Assembly (NCBI GenBank): GCA_012932865.1
Contig: SAXG01000031.1
Coordinates: forward strand, 186,001 to 250,000
Reading direction: 5' to 3'
Source: Amylostereum areolatum
Lineage: Eukaryota; Basidiomycota; Agaricomycetes; Russulales; Stereaceae
DNA: 64,000 nucleotides
Shown here: positions 18,869 to 31,031 of the stretch, one piece after another
Position numbering within the stretch: position 1 is the stretch's first letter
Layout: every line of letters begins with the position of its first letter
Notes under the pieces: model-generated
Databases searched by the model: none
Seen by the model: the letters and a program-made list of their open reading frames with translations, nothing else
Told to the model about the DNA's origin: nothing
Made by a program: the position numbers and the translations under genes

Positions 18869-21800
18869 TCATGCATACCACCCCGGGCCCGTCACAGTCC
18901 TATAGATGCACAGCCGCACGATGAGCGGCTTGGTCCCCGACATCCGCAACACAATATCGTCACTGTAGGCACGTCGATGTGGCTCTGCAACGCAATGATT
19001 ATCTGAGAAATCAACCGTGAAGCGCCTTGGAACGAAAATACAATATCCCCACCTTTCGTCAGTACGAGCAGCGTCTCGATGACCGAAGGCGAGAGTGTTC
19101 GTACAGGCGTGTTTGACGGGCGTGAGGAGGAGGAACACCGCCAGGACCAGGTGGCGAGGGGGCGGCGCCCGGTGGAGGCGTAGCGCGAGCATAAGGACCC
19201 GGAGGGGGAGGCCCCAAAACATGTCCGCGCTGAGGAGGGGCGTACGCGGTAACCGGTGGCTGGCGCGGAGGCATCTGTTGTCCTGGAAGTCCCATGTTGC
19301 TCTGTGGCGGCACCTGGTAAGGACCGGGCTGGCCAGCTGGCGGGGGTGCAATCAATATCCTCTGGCCTCCAGGCGGTGGAGGAGGTTGCTGTCCACGAGC
19401 CGTGACCAACGCTGGGCGGGGAGGCGGTGGCATGGGAGCTGACGATTGTCCCCGACCAAGTACGTCAGACTTGCCACTCCAGGAGACGACGACGGGAAAG
19501 GCGAGGTGATGGCTCGGGGTACCGCGACGTTCAGTGGGGAGAGAAGGTGCGTCGTTCCAACCTCCACGGTCCTGACGTTTGGGGGGAGGTCCGAGGGGAG
19601 GAGCAGCGTTGCCCGCGCCACTGAAAGGTTGAGGTGGCGGCGGCATCGTCGGCAGCTGGGGAGGACCGGCAAGGTGAGACGGAGGGAGCGGCGGGTTGTA
19701 ACCGCTGTTTGCGCCATATGCGGAAGGCGCCGTAGGCTGGTAGGTTGGCCTGATGTTCTGCTGTGGAGGAGTATACACCCCTCTCGCAGGGGGGACCGCA
19801 GGAGCCGCGGGCGCAAAAGTATCGTGTGGAGTTGCAGCTGGGGGAGCTGGTGCAGCTGGAGGGTGATGGATAGGAGCGCCGTAGGCACCGTAGGGGTTGG
19901 TGGTCGGAGCGAGGGGTGTGTTGCGCGCTGGAGCTGTTGGGACGGTAAAAAAGATGGAGGTGGGGACTGCTGCAGCCGAGGGCCCTGCCAGCGACGAGGT
20001 CGCAGTAGGAACACGAGAAGCGCCCGCTGCGACGAACAACCATTCCCGACCGACAGCCAAGTTGAAACGAGAGCCGGACGAACCGCTGTATGCAGACAGC
20101 GTGAGGCTTAGGAAGGTGACCGCGTCCTGGATGAGGCCTTGCGTTGCCAGCAGGTCCGCATACTCGAAGTAACGATCATATAACCCGGCCAATTTGTACA
20201 CTCTGACGTTGGCCTCTTCACTCGACGCGGCACTTTGAAGGTCAGGGTCGACATATTTGGTGGTGGCACGAAACACGGTAACCTTCTCGATGAATTCTTG
20301 CAGGGCTTGCGCGTGGGCGGTGTACTGGGAGACTCCATTTCGACCTTCGTCCGCAACGACGCACGACTCCACTTCCGACAGTTCATCCACCCAGATATTC
20401 ACCAGGCGCTCGAGACGGCCCGCCGCGAGATACGTCAACATCGCGTTCTTGCGGAAGTAGTGGCCGTCGGCCCCCTCAGCCGCATTTGCGACACGGCTCT
20501 GGAACTCCAATCGCGAGCCAAGCTGTTCGGCCAAGTTGGAGAACCCATCCTGGGTGGCAAATGTGCACAACACAACGAAGATCTCCTGCCATTCCCTCAG
20601 GTCGGCGTTTTGGACGATGTCGGCGAGGTCGTTGGTCACGATAGACTGGAAAAGACGGAGGTAGGGAAGAGAGGTAGTGCAACGCTCGAAGTACGCCTTT
20701 TGGGTGCATGCAAGGAGGTCGGGGCCACCCTTGACGGCCAGGAGGATGGCATCGGCGAATTGGTCGGAGGAGAGGCACAAGGAGACAGCGGACTGGAAGT
20801 CACCAACCACGAGAGCCTTGGTGACGAGACGATCGGTCTCAGACTTGTTGGAAGGATAGATGTGGAATGTGTTGCCTTTGAGCGTTTCCGAGGCTACGGA
20901 GGAGGGCCCAGATCCGATGGTGGCAGCGACGGACGAATCAAGGCCGTAGTTGGGGTGGGGAACGACCTGGTCGCCTTCATTGCTCAAAGGCGAAAGACCC
21001 ATAGTGCTGAAGAAGTCGGCGGCAGGCGTCCCAACCGTGTTGTCATCGCCGAACAGGCTGGGTGCAGTGGTGGTCGACTCTCCGTCGGGGATGGGCGCGG
21101 CATTGGTCGTATCGGACATCGCGCTCGCGCTAACCTCCGAAGGCGTCTGCTCGAATACGCTGACAGCGCCTTCCACATCGTCGCTGATGCCCGGTTCCAC
21201 AAAGGAAACCACGGGCTCGTGGCGCTTGGTGTTGATGGTGTCGTCCTCGACCTGTTCGACAGGCGATTTTGGCGGAGTGGAGTCGTTGTCTTCCTGAGAC
21301 GCCGTGTTGATATTCTCGATGGCCTCCGCGACACGCAGGGTGATCTCGGCCTTGGAGAAACCCAGGAGGGTGACGAGCTCATCGCGTGAGTCGGCGCGGA
21401 AGAGACTCAGCAGAGCCTTCCAGCCAGCTGCGCTACTATCCCCGGCATTCTTAGCCTCCTTGCTCCGTTCCTCGGCCAGCCCAGGAAGGTCCTGGGCCTC
21501 TTGGGCATCCCTCAACCTTCCAGCACGTTCAACAATGTCCTCCTCCATGATGACCTTGCGCAGATGGACGGCGCTGCTCTGGTTTTTGCCTTGGGCTGAC
21601 GGAAGGTTGGAGACCGTGACCAGTTGGCCACCATAACCGAATGAAACGGACATGGGGCGACGGAGCCACTTCGGTGGCTGCTTCAGCGACAACGTCGCCT
21701 GAGTCGTGCGTGCGAACCCAGGGTCGTCGAAAACATCCGCGCCGTTCGCTTGTGGAGCAGCAGTGAGCGGTGCACCAGGGGCGGGTTCATGTGTGGACTG

Positions 21801-22680
21801 GATGGAGTGGACGCCAATGGTACCATCGAAGAACGCAGCAGCAAGAAGGTCAGGGTTGCGGGGGCACCATTGAACTTGGAATGCCCAGTTATCCGCGGAG
21901 GGGAGCTGTTGACAGTGTTTAGATAGGACATCAGATCAAGCATCGTCGACGGACATACCTCGCCAATGATCTCAGACGTTTGAGGATTCCAGCATAATGC
22001 ACGGTTGTCCTTTCCACTGGACAGCAAGAGGTCCGGATCTTGCTTACACCAAGAAAGCGAGAGGACACCCTTCTCGTGACCAGTGAGGATCTAGAGAAGA
22101 CTGAGCAAGAGTCTTCTGACGTAGATCTATATCACAGACCTTCTCAGGAGCGCGGGCGTTGCGCAAATCCCAGACCATAATGACAGGAGAGGCATCATCT
22201 TCCGAGGACGTAACGAGTCGGGTAGCCTGAATGAGTTTATCATCAGAGATGACCTACTGCCGAGGTGAAGAGCGACGTACATTTTCGGGATGCCATGCGA
22301 CATCGCTTATGCCACGACGACCGCCAATGGCCATACCGTTGCCCTGCATGCTGCCAGCGATAGTTCCCGTGCCGCCACCATAAGCCAATGCGACAACTTC
22401 CCGCTTGCCGCGGAGATCCCCTACGACAGTGTAGCCCGTGCTGCTTGAGGTCGAGAGGACGTGCGGGACTTGGTTATTCCAAGCCAAGGCGGTGATTTCG
22501 TCCAGCTTGGAGCTTCGAGCACCTGGCGAGTACGGTTTGCTCGGATCCTTGAGGTCCCAAATATATATCTATACGAACAACCGCAAAGATGAGATACGAC
22601 CAATGCATGGCGCATAAGCAAGTATACCTCGCCGTTAATGCTTCCCGAAGAGAAGATGTTTGCTTGGATAAGATTGGAGT
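18869..22680 (-). pseudogene. SEC31: 5'-truncated SEC31 (COPII coat) copy carried by the hAT
   Basis: Sec31 forms the outer COPII coat with Sec13 at ER exit sites. Present, in order: part of the WD40 propeller ([86 protein letters not shown]), spread over short exons; then an uninterrupted frame of about 880 codons (21692-19059) with the alpha-helical region (GDGYRD is absent; RADSRDELVTLLGFSKAEI and QFADAILLAVKGGPDLLAC are clear) and a Pro-rich region. Missing: the first 120-130 residues, including WD repeats 1-2. The C-terminal helical domain is mostly lost, with only a frame-slipped relic IIALQSHIDVPT / DDIVLRMSGTKPLIVRL (about 19000-18905). It is probably a captured, non-functional copy of the host gene. 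Confidence 0.85.
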
Positions 22681-22699
22681 TGGGGGGGCAAATGGGGTG

Positions 22700-23535
22700 G
22701 GTGTGTGTGTTGTTCTTGAGTGAATATGTCGGGGAAGGATATATTTGAAGGTGGAGGACCGGAGTAGGGGGCGGAAATATTGTTGGAGAAAGGAAAAACA
22801 GTCTTGTTGACGAAGGAATGGAGGGTCGACAGACTCCGCGATGTGTTGAGCAACGCTAGGAGATGGCAATAAATATGTAGTACTTTCAGTGGATTTGCCT
22901 TACTCACCTTTTCCGCCAGCATATCACATGTTCCTTGAGAGTGATTTCCTCCTCTCGAACATATCTTCCAACCCATCCCCCACATATGCCCCTTGCCTTT
23001 CTGCACCTTGATCTTTGTCCGAAACTCACAGAGCCGTCCTCCCGGCAATATTCTGTGAGCAGCGTAAGGTGAGGATCAACGCGTGTGGAGCATAGGTGAT
23101 ACAGCTGACATGGTACTCACCCTTCGAAATTTTGTGATTGATATTGTCTAGATGTGCTCCTGTGTGGACGTAGATCGTGTGGAGGGTGTTAAGGCGGAAG
23201 AAGGGTATGGAAGTGGACCGCGCGAATGTGCGACCGCTTGATGGTGCGTATCTCGGGCGCGCTCCTGCTGAGTACCTTCCAGATGAATCTAAGAGCGGCA
23301 AGATGCGATGGGGAAGGCTTTGTGGAAAGCAGTAGGACAATGTGGATGGAAGTTAAGAGATACCACATAGGACTTAAGTCACGCCAACGAACGATTGCCA
23401 CGTGATTCACACCTGTTGCCAGTGATCACACAAAACATAAAATATGCATACAAAACATACGAAAGTACAGGTTGGTAACACATCACGCTACAGTATCGTA
23501 CATGCACAAGGGTCGTCAAAGATTGTAAGCTACAC
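22700..23535. other. Spacer between SEC31 copy and transposase in the hAT
   Basis: This is where the missing SEC31 5' exons should lie, but no WD40-like text is present in any minus-strand frame. Small frames here are not convincing. Confidence 0.45.
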
Positions 23536-26500
23536 CTAATGCAAAGGAGGCACTGGAGTCAAGTCATGGTCATTGCCGAAGGAACTGAGGATCCGGTCAA
23601 GCAGCACATCCCGATCTGCTGCAGAAGACGCAGAAGAAAAACGACCTAGAAGGCCGGACCTGTCCCTTGGCGGAGCGGGCTTGAATTCCAGGTCTTTCTC
23701 GTTTGTCGCCCAACCGGTGGTGAAGTTGGTGTGGGGGTCGCTGCGTTCCCACCTGATAGAAAACTTGGTCATCTGCAATGCCTCCATCAGTGCGGGTGCG
23801 ATGCGATTCCTGCGCTTTGTATCAGTTTCAGCGCTTGAAGAGAACACGCGCTCGCTCGGGACAGACGACGGCTGGATGGGAAGGTAATCCATCGCCACGG
23901 CGTAGATTGTGGGCCATCTCGTCTGATTCGACTACAAGGAGAACTTCTGCATCAGACACGCGTTCAACATCTTCGTGAGAAGGTGCACATACCTTCCAAT
24001 ATGTGAGGAGATTAACTCCCATTCCTTCCGGTCGCGAGGTGAGATAGTCTTGCATCTCCTGCTCGACGGTCACACCACCATCGCCTGCGGCCTCCGCTTG
24101 TTCTCCCATGATCATAGGGACGTCGATGCCTTCGTCGGCGAGCATCTGGTGGAGGAAAGTGTACGCGGGTGCATCATTGTCCGCAGGCGGTTGTGGCGGC
24201 GGCATGGCGGGAGTTGTGTCTTGGGGTTTAGAAGTGGCGCGATACTTTGTAAGCTGCCGTAGGGAAATATATTAATATACTATGCATAACACGGCACAAG
24301 AAAACACGACGTACCAGCTGCCGTATGGTGTTCTCGGCCTCGGAGATGTAGTGCGCATCTCACTGACTGCGAACCCACGAGAGCCGTAAGCCAGGATGGA
24401 TGACTAGAATAGAAATAATAAGTATAACAGAGCCAAGAGGAGTACGACAGAGGTAAAGGCACGTACACATGTTGATGACATAGGCCTTTGTCTTGTCCAT
24501 ATATCTGTAATACCGAGTGGCGTACTTCAAGCCGAGGTTGACGTACGGCCTCAGTTTCTTGTACTTCAACCCGGTTGACTGCCATGCCACCAGGAAGAAT
24601 TCAAAGGCGGGAATGGCGCCGGCGAGCGTGGGTACCTTCTCCTTCGACATGCTCGTCTGCACGGAGTGGGGGGCCTTTTGAAGAGGTGAAAAAAAAACAT
24701 ATATTTCAGAAACTAGTACCAGATCTGCCAACGCAAGTAAAGCTGACTGACAGCTAACAGCATGATGAAGTCGTTGACGGAGTTCCAGTCCGCCTGAGTG
24801 AGCCTCAGGCCCATCTCGTTATGCGGAGGCAACAAGAAAAACATGTCGAGAGCCTAAAGATATCATAAGAAGTGTATATCAAAAAGCGGAAGTAGAGAAG
24901 ATATTGACCGGGCGGAGGGAGCGGCAGCGCCTGGCCATGTGGTAGGTGGAGTCCCATCGCGTCAGAACGTCGCAGAGGAGCTCGAGCTCGGGGACCGTGA
25001 TCGTCGCACCAGCGGCGTTCATGAAGAGCGCGTTCTGGTTGCCACTGACAATGAGGGCACGGAACTGCTCACGACGCTGACCGGAGGCCCGCACGTACTT
25101 GACGACCTGTTGCATGCGACCGACCACGTTTCCAGCGTCCTCGTGCTCGTGCTCGCCCTCGTCCTCCTCGTCGCCGCCGTTGGTGCCGTCGTCCTCCTCT
25201 GCCTCTTCCTCCTCGTCTTTGTCCTGCTCGTCCACCTCATCCTGGGCGTTGGCGTCGTCGTCGTCGTAGTCGTCGTCTCCGTCGTTGCTGCCCTCTCCGC
25301 CCACTTCATTGGCCTCCTCCTCCTCAGGCTCCTCCTCCGCCAAGAAAAAGTCTGCATCGTCGGGGACCCTACCCTTCTGGAAGGCGTGGACTACATGTTG
25401 CGTGCAGATATTTATGACGTGGGGGAAACAGTTGACGCGCTGATCCTCGGCGTCAAACTCGACCTGGTCTTCTTCTTCAAGGACCTTGGCGAAGCGCCGG
25501 AGGAACGTGCCGTTGTTGAATGTGTTGTCCAACGTCCAATGACCGAGCTAAGAAAAAAACAGTCAGATAGGTGAATGTAAGCACATAGAACTTGGATTCC
25601 TACGTTGTCCTCAATCCCTACACGCTTCACTAACTTGTAAACCGTGTTGGCGATGTTGGTGCCGGTGTGGGGACCGTGGAGGGGGTGGAAAGCAAGGAGA
25701 GCGGCGTCGAACGTAAGACGCATCGAGCCATCACCGTTGGGCCACGACCCGATCCAATGACCTGTTATGGCAATGTAGGACGCACACTTGGAGTCAGACC
25801 AGATGTCTGCCGTGCATGACACGCGCCCTTCCGCGTGCTGTAGGTATCCGATCAGAAAAAAGCAGCGAGGGGAAAAACTAAACAACTTACGAATAAATCA
25901 TGCTTCACCTTCTGGAAAAAGTCGTCCCAGTATTCCAAGACAAGTTGCCTGGCCCTCGTCCGGTGAGGGATGTTCTTGTCCTGGAGCTCTACGCGAAGAA
26001 GAAGAAGGAGAGCACGGAACTCGGGGTTGTCCACGACGGAAAGACTCTGCAGGTAGGTAATCAGAATATGAGGCACTTAGCACGGAACTGAATGGCTTAC
26101 CTCGTCGAAACCGATGATGAAACGCACAAGCGCGTTCTTGAAAGTAAGATCGCTGAACGCCGGGCGGTCGGGAACCGCGGGGGAGCCTTGAGAGGCCGTC
26201 GCCGTTGCATCTGGCAGCGCAGTCTGCGAGGCTCCGGCCTTAGCATCCTCCAGGGAAAGGTGATTCTTCCACCCAGTCCTTGAGCAGATGTTGTCATACT
26301 CCTGGCGGTGAGCTGCCCGAAGATGCTTGCGGACAGTTGTCCCGCTCGTGTTCCCAGAGTAAGAAACCGTCTTGAGGCTCGGGTCCTCCGCCGCTGCGTT
26401 GCTGAGAACACAAGACGGATCAGCTGATGAACTACGAGGTCAGAGAACGTACTCACCAACAGATCCTGCACCACCGAAGGTGATTGCCTTGATGGTCAGG

Positions 26501-27025
26501 GGTAATGGAGTCGAAGAAATAATGAATGTTGTATGCGTAGCCGGACTTCTTCCAGCCCTTCGCGGGCTTGTCCGGGGTCTTGGGGCGCGCAATGTCGGTA
26601 AGGGGACCGGAAAGATCAGCGAACTCGTCGGAGGATTCCTCGGCGATCGTGACTTTCTTCTTTCCCTTGGACCGCGTCTGCGCCTGCGGCACATCTCCAT
26701 CTAGTGAACGTCAGTACGAACGCACGGCACATTAAAGAAAAAAAGATGTACCAGAGGCCTCGTCCTCTACGTTGATGTCGAAAATCTCCTCCGTAGGGGC
26801 AGCATGAGATACGGGAGCCTTGGTGGTACGGGTGGTGCGGGCGGCAACGACGGCGACGGGGGCGACAGGGACGGGGGCAATAGGGACGGGGGCGACGAGA
26901 ACAGGGACAGGAGCCTTAGTGACAAGGGGGGGAAGAGAGGCCTCCACGGCGGGAGTGGCCACCGCAGGAGAGACATTGGCAGCGCTGCCGCGAGTACGAG
27001 AGCGAGAACCACGGTGTTTGGACAT
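23536..27025 (-). CDS. hAT transposase (BED finger, RNase H-like core, hATC)
   Basis: Cut-and-paste transposase of the element. Many short introns. N-terminus MSKHRGSRSRTRG at 27025; BED-type finger WCRIC … RKHLRAAH spans an intron near 26480-26320. RNase H-like core: first Asp in ADIWSDSKCASYIAITGHWI (about 25830-25765), second in LGHWTLDNTFNNGTFLRRF (about 25545-25490), CFPHVINICTQHVVHAF, an unusually long Asp/Glu-rich insert (about 25340-25120), then LLCDVLTRWDSTYHMARRC. The hATC dimerisation domain is at YLPIQPSSVPSERVFSSSAE (about 23890-23830). An in-frame TGA at 24362-24360 interrupts VRSQ-DAHYISEAE, probably an ancient Trp. Unless spliced around or misread, this copy lacks a full transposase. 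Confidence 0.85.
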
Positions 27026-30000
27026 AATGCTGGATCAAAACCCACAAGAGGCTGATTGTAATCCTGTCGGATGATGAGGTTTATATAGAGAGAATAAGAA
27101 AATTTATGTACCGTAGCTGAGTTCTCCTTCCACGGAAGCCCGTAGGGTCAAGAAAAATGTGTCCAATCGAGCCTGACAGTCATTCCGACATCGTCAAAAC
27201 TCCGTCTTCGGGGATTTGAAGCTGTCCGCGGAGGATACGGTATGGCACGCTAGGCCAATGAAACTTTACGCGGTAGATGTCAGCAGGTGGATTTTGAACG
27301 AAAAGAAGGACTTGCAAATGGGACCAAAGAGCATGCTAAGCCGGCAACGAAAAAAACTGTGCACGATAGATGTCAGCAGCTGAATCATACGCAAAAAGAA
27401 GGACCGAAAGACACTATGTGTGCGAGGAATGCTGCAGGATTGAAGGCGAGCGATGCCCCGCGGTGGGCCATGAAGCTTCCTACTACATCCCGATGAGCTT
27501 GTATCTGTCCACAGTACAAGTCATCGGTTGGATGCTGACAAGGAGGAAGACAAAAAGAGGCACCTCCGAGGATGTCCCAAGCTTCAACGGATATGGCGCC
27601 TGTTCCATCGAGCGTGAGGAGGTGAGTAGGGCGTTGGAGTACAAGACGACGGTGCGCGCATCTTCTCCTCGACTGATCATGTGCTTAGAATGACAATGCG
27701 TCACACGTGAGTTGCGAATCCCTACTATCTTACCCTTCTGCACCTCCCCCACCATCCTGCACCTTCCCCCACCATCCTCAGTCGGCATCGAGGGTGTTCG
27801 TTGACTTCGAACGCTCTTGAACCCTATGCCCTTTTTTCACCAGGCTCCCCGCCATCCGATTCTCAGCCAGTGGACCGCTGGCGCGCTCCCCATCCGTATT
27901 CACCCCCGGGCCCTGAGCCATTCATGCACCCACGTGCACGCACTGGCAAAACAACGTGCCACCATCAACATCCAGGAGATAGAGAGATGCTGAGAGCTTG
28001 GGGCAGTGGCTCGATGGGAAAGAAACGAGAGGTAAGCTCCTGCCCACACTCCTCCTTTTCATCCCACCCATCCTACAACGATATGCATCCTGCCCCCTGC
28101 GCCCAGGCTCCTCACTCTTCGCTCTCGCCACTGCAAATGCGATACTGCCCCTTGTTCCACTCCCTCGCTCTCGCAGGGCGCTTTGTCGACCCCTTCACTG
28201 TATCTCCCGACCTCAACCTCAACCTCTTTTCATGCTCCACCCCTTCCAATCCCAAACCTCTGTTTCAAGTCCCCAAGCTCGCTTGAGCTAGGTGCGTTTT
28301 CCGGTCGCCTCCTGCGCTTGCACCGCAATGTTGGCTGACGTCAACGTGTATGCAATAGTAACCCACTGCCCTGCTCCATCTCTAATTACGACCTCACCTG
28401 CGTCCAAACAACTGCACCGCTGACGGCAGCAAACCACGCCTCCACCTTTGACCCTCAAATTGACGCGCTCCAAGGCCTCAGTGCAATGACGGCCTCGTCG
28501 TGATCATAGTGTCTCGTTACCTATTACATGTATCTACCTGTGTATCTATCTACCTTGCCGCTCCGTCCTATGATCGCAAAATACAGCTCCATTTAGTCTG
28601 CAACACTCATACCAGTGCAGAACAATCAGGGAAGCTCACTCCTTGTGCGCGCCTATCCCGAGCGTGCGGTCATCCCACGGCCACGAGTAAGAGGTGTTGG
28701 GGACTCTGGACGCGAGCGAGGTGTCAAGATGCTCCACATAGAGCGTGCATGTGCATATGGGAGACGGGCGGCGGAACAGAGATGGAGAAAAAACACGCCA
28801 TGTGTGCGTACGAAGGGCGAGGCGAAAGCGCAGGTGGAGACGACCAAAGCGCATCACGTCCAAGGTGACGGGTGCATGCGCAGCGGAACGAAGATACGGG
28901 GATGGACACTTTCACGAGCGCGTTGGGCGCTCAAGCGTGTTCAAGTGCGTGAAGACTGAAGACGATAGCGCACAGGCGGAGATGAGGGCGATTTACGCAC
29001 AGGGATGTGGGGACGGAGAGATGGGACGCGAACGGGAGTCAGGTGCGCTCACATTGGGGGATGGTACGCGAGCGGGAGTCAGGCGCGCTCACATCGGGGC
29101 ATGTGCACATGCGATTCGGGCGTGGCGGTAGTGGGATTACTACGCGAGGAGGCCGTCGACTAGAAAGACAGGCCTTCCTCTGTAGCAGAGCTGCTATCAC
29201 TCTGAGGGTAAAGCAGCAGCAAGCAAAGTCTGACAAGACTCAAGAGTGCCATGAGTATAGCACAGCAACGAGCACGAGAATATCGAGACGGCGTTGAGCT
29301 CACTCCAGGTTGAGCATGCACCAGTGGAGATACCGAACAATGTGCGCATGCCAGGTGGCACATATGTCCGCGTGGTGGACCGTGGAACAAGTGGCATCAG
29401 CGGACGAGTAGCCAACAAGATGGATGTACGCCCTTAGAGTCTTCTACCCTAGACACACGCCAGAGTTCGAGACGCTACCCGGTCACCGCGATGGTAAAAA
29501 CGGGAGGTACGTACATGATTGAGGAGCAGGCGACAGCAGCCGCTCCTACCGTAGGACTGCAGCAACGCTGAGTTGCTGACAGACGTGGACCCTCTTCAGC
29601 AGCGTCACTCAGGCTCGTCTGAGAGTGTCCGCGCTATAGTGTTGCCGTGTTGGGGTGTGCGCAAAGTGGGCGACTCGTGAAGTTCGGGATGAGTGAGTCA
29701 GGGAATGACTTACCGTAATGGCGAAGGCGACAGGCGGGGGTCTAGGTAGTAGGGTCGCGCTTTTGCACATCATGAGGTGTGTAAACGAGGGAGGTAAGTA
29801 ACGTATGTACGGCGACAAGCATTAATGAGCATGCGTACCTCTGGAACACCAACTACATAATGGCGACGCCGCCGGCTGTGGACCAGCTCGGAGCCGCTTG
29901 GAGCTGGAGCTGAGCCGATAATCTGGCTCGAAAATCAGGGGCTCAGCTTCGCAATTTACCGGCTGAGATGGAGATCGGCTCTTTGAGCCAATGCTGATAG

Positions 30001-30036
30001 CCGCCTGGAAGCCGGGCTTGAGCTGTGCCGGAGCCG
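27026..30036. other. Right arm of the hAT, no recognised gene
   Basis: About 3 kb. It holds an imperfect direct repeat (TAGATGTCAGCAG … AAAAGAAGGAC near 27273 and 27366) and a short tandem repeat (GGGAGTCAGGTGCGCTCACA near 29034 and GGGAGTCAGGCGCGCTCACA near 29073). Frames at 27801-28286 and 28500-28868 are open but show no domain and no strong coding look. The transposase promoter must lie just right of 27025. Confidence 0.45.
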
Positions 30037-30053
30037 GAGTCGCGGCAACACTA
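30037..30053. repeat. hAT right terminal repeat
   Basis: GAGTCGCGGCAACACTA, the reverse complement of the left end with one mismatch, followed by the 8-bp duplication CTTTCCTC (30054-30061). Seven GAGCC/GGCTC words lie in 29890-30040. Confidence 0.9.
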
Positions 30054-31031
30054 CTTTCCTCTAAACAGGACCAGGCCTTCTTCGTAGTTCCATTCTTGAA
30101 GGTTCTTGACGAGTGTACGTGGTCCGTTCCGTAAGATGGCATCCAGAGCTTGAACGACCTCGATGTCCTTGGTCTTGCAGTCGCGGATACGTCGTCGGAG
30201 TTCGACATCGCCGAGGGAGGTTACTGCTCCTGGCCTTGTTGCACGTATCTGGAAGTACTTGGGGTCGAGCAAGATACGCTCCTTGTTGTCATTCTCAACG
30301 CCCTGCTTGTGATCAGGTCGTCAGGACATTGGGTCTGGGCGATGGGATACTCCTGGTTTGTGAACGAGCACGAAGTCAAATCAAGTGAGGAATAGAGCCC
30401 AACGTGCCTGTCGGCGGCTCAGCTTCTGTGCCGTCTTGAAGTGCTCCAGGCTCTTGTGGTCTGTCCAGATTTCGACGGTGTCGGGGGCGCCTTTGAGGTA
30501 GTGGTGCCAGGCTTCGAGCGCACGGATGATCGCGAGTAGCTCCTTGTCGTAGATGTCGTAGTTGTGTTCCGGTTCCGACAGGGCCTTGGACAGATACGCC
30601 ACTGGATGCCAGTGACCGTCGTTGCCTTTCTGCGAGAGTATACCTCCAGTAGCAAAGTCCGAGGCGTCAACTTCGACGAGGTAGGGTTTCCTTGGATCAG
30701 GCATAACTAAGACAGGGGAGGAGGTGAACGCAGCTTTAAGTGCGTTAAATGCCGTCTGGCATTCCGTCGACCAATTCCATGTGCAGTCCTTCTTTGTTAG
30801 GTCGAACAGAGGTCGTGCGATCTTGGAGAAATCCTTGATGAAGCGGCGGTAGAAATTACCAAATCCGAGGAAGGATTGTACATCCTTGACCATCCGGGGT
30901 GTCGGCCAGTCCTGGATACCAGCTACCTTGACGGGGTCCATGGTGATCTTGTCGTGTGAGATAATGAGTCCGAGGTATTCAACGGAGTCCTGCTCGAAGA
31001 CGCATTTCTCTGGCCTAAGGAACAGGTCATT
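30054..31031 (-). pseudogene. Gypsy-1 copy B pol, RT thumb, RNase H and integrase N-terminus
   Basis: Minus-strand reading LFLRPEKCVFEQDSVEYLGL, then NFYRRFIKDFSKIARPLFDL, VEVDASDFATGGILSQKG and TDHKSLEHFKTAQKLSRRQA, to VLFRGK at the hAT site. The frame shifts near 30385. The piece lies between the gypsy-2 insertion site (31027-31031) and the hAT insertion site (30054-30061). Confidence 0.88.

Larger units (their letters stand above)
16957..30053 (-). mobile_element. 13.1-kb hAT DNA transposon carrying kinase and SEC31 cargo
   Basis: Termini TAGTGTTGCCGCGGCTC (16957-16973) and the reverse complement of 30053-30037 (TAGTGTTGCCGCGACTC) match at 16 of 17 positions. Both ends are flanked by CTTTCCTC, and the gypsy-1 pol frame resumes across the site, so the whole 13,097 bp moved as one unit. 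Each terminal ~175 bp holds seven GAGCC/GGCTC pentamers, a likely transposase-binding cluster. Inside, all on the minus strand: hAT transposase (27025-23536), 5'-truncated SEC31 (22680-18869) and a complete CK1-like kinase (18522-17457). About 3 kb at the transposase-upstream end has no recognised gene. Confidence 0.9.

Noticed and set aside
19446..20111. Arg/Gly/Trp-rich plus-strand frame
   Set aside because: Shadow of the Pro-rich part of SEC31.
20235..21389. Plus-strand open frame of 384 codons opposite SEC31
   Set aside because: It is the shadow of the SEC31 helical region; GC-rich third positions remove stops on the other strand.
24939..25574. Plus-strand frame with a very hydrophobic Val/Leu run
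   Set aside because: It is the antisense of the Asp/Glu-rich insert of the hAT transposase, not a membrane protein.
27801..28286. Possible cargo gene in the hAT right arm
   Set aside because: Open for 161 codons but Pro/Ser/His-rich with no domain, no intron support and no clear coding pattern.
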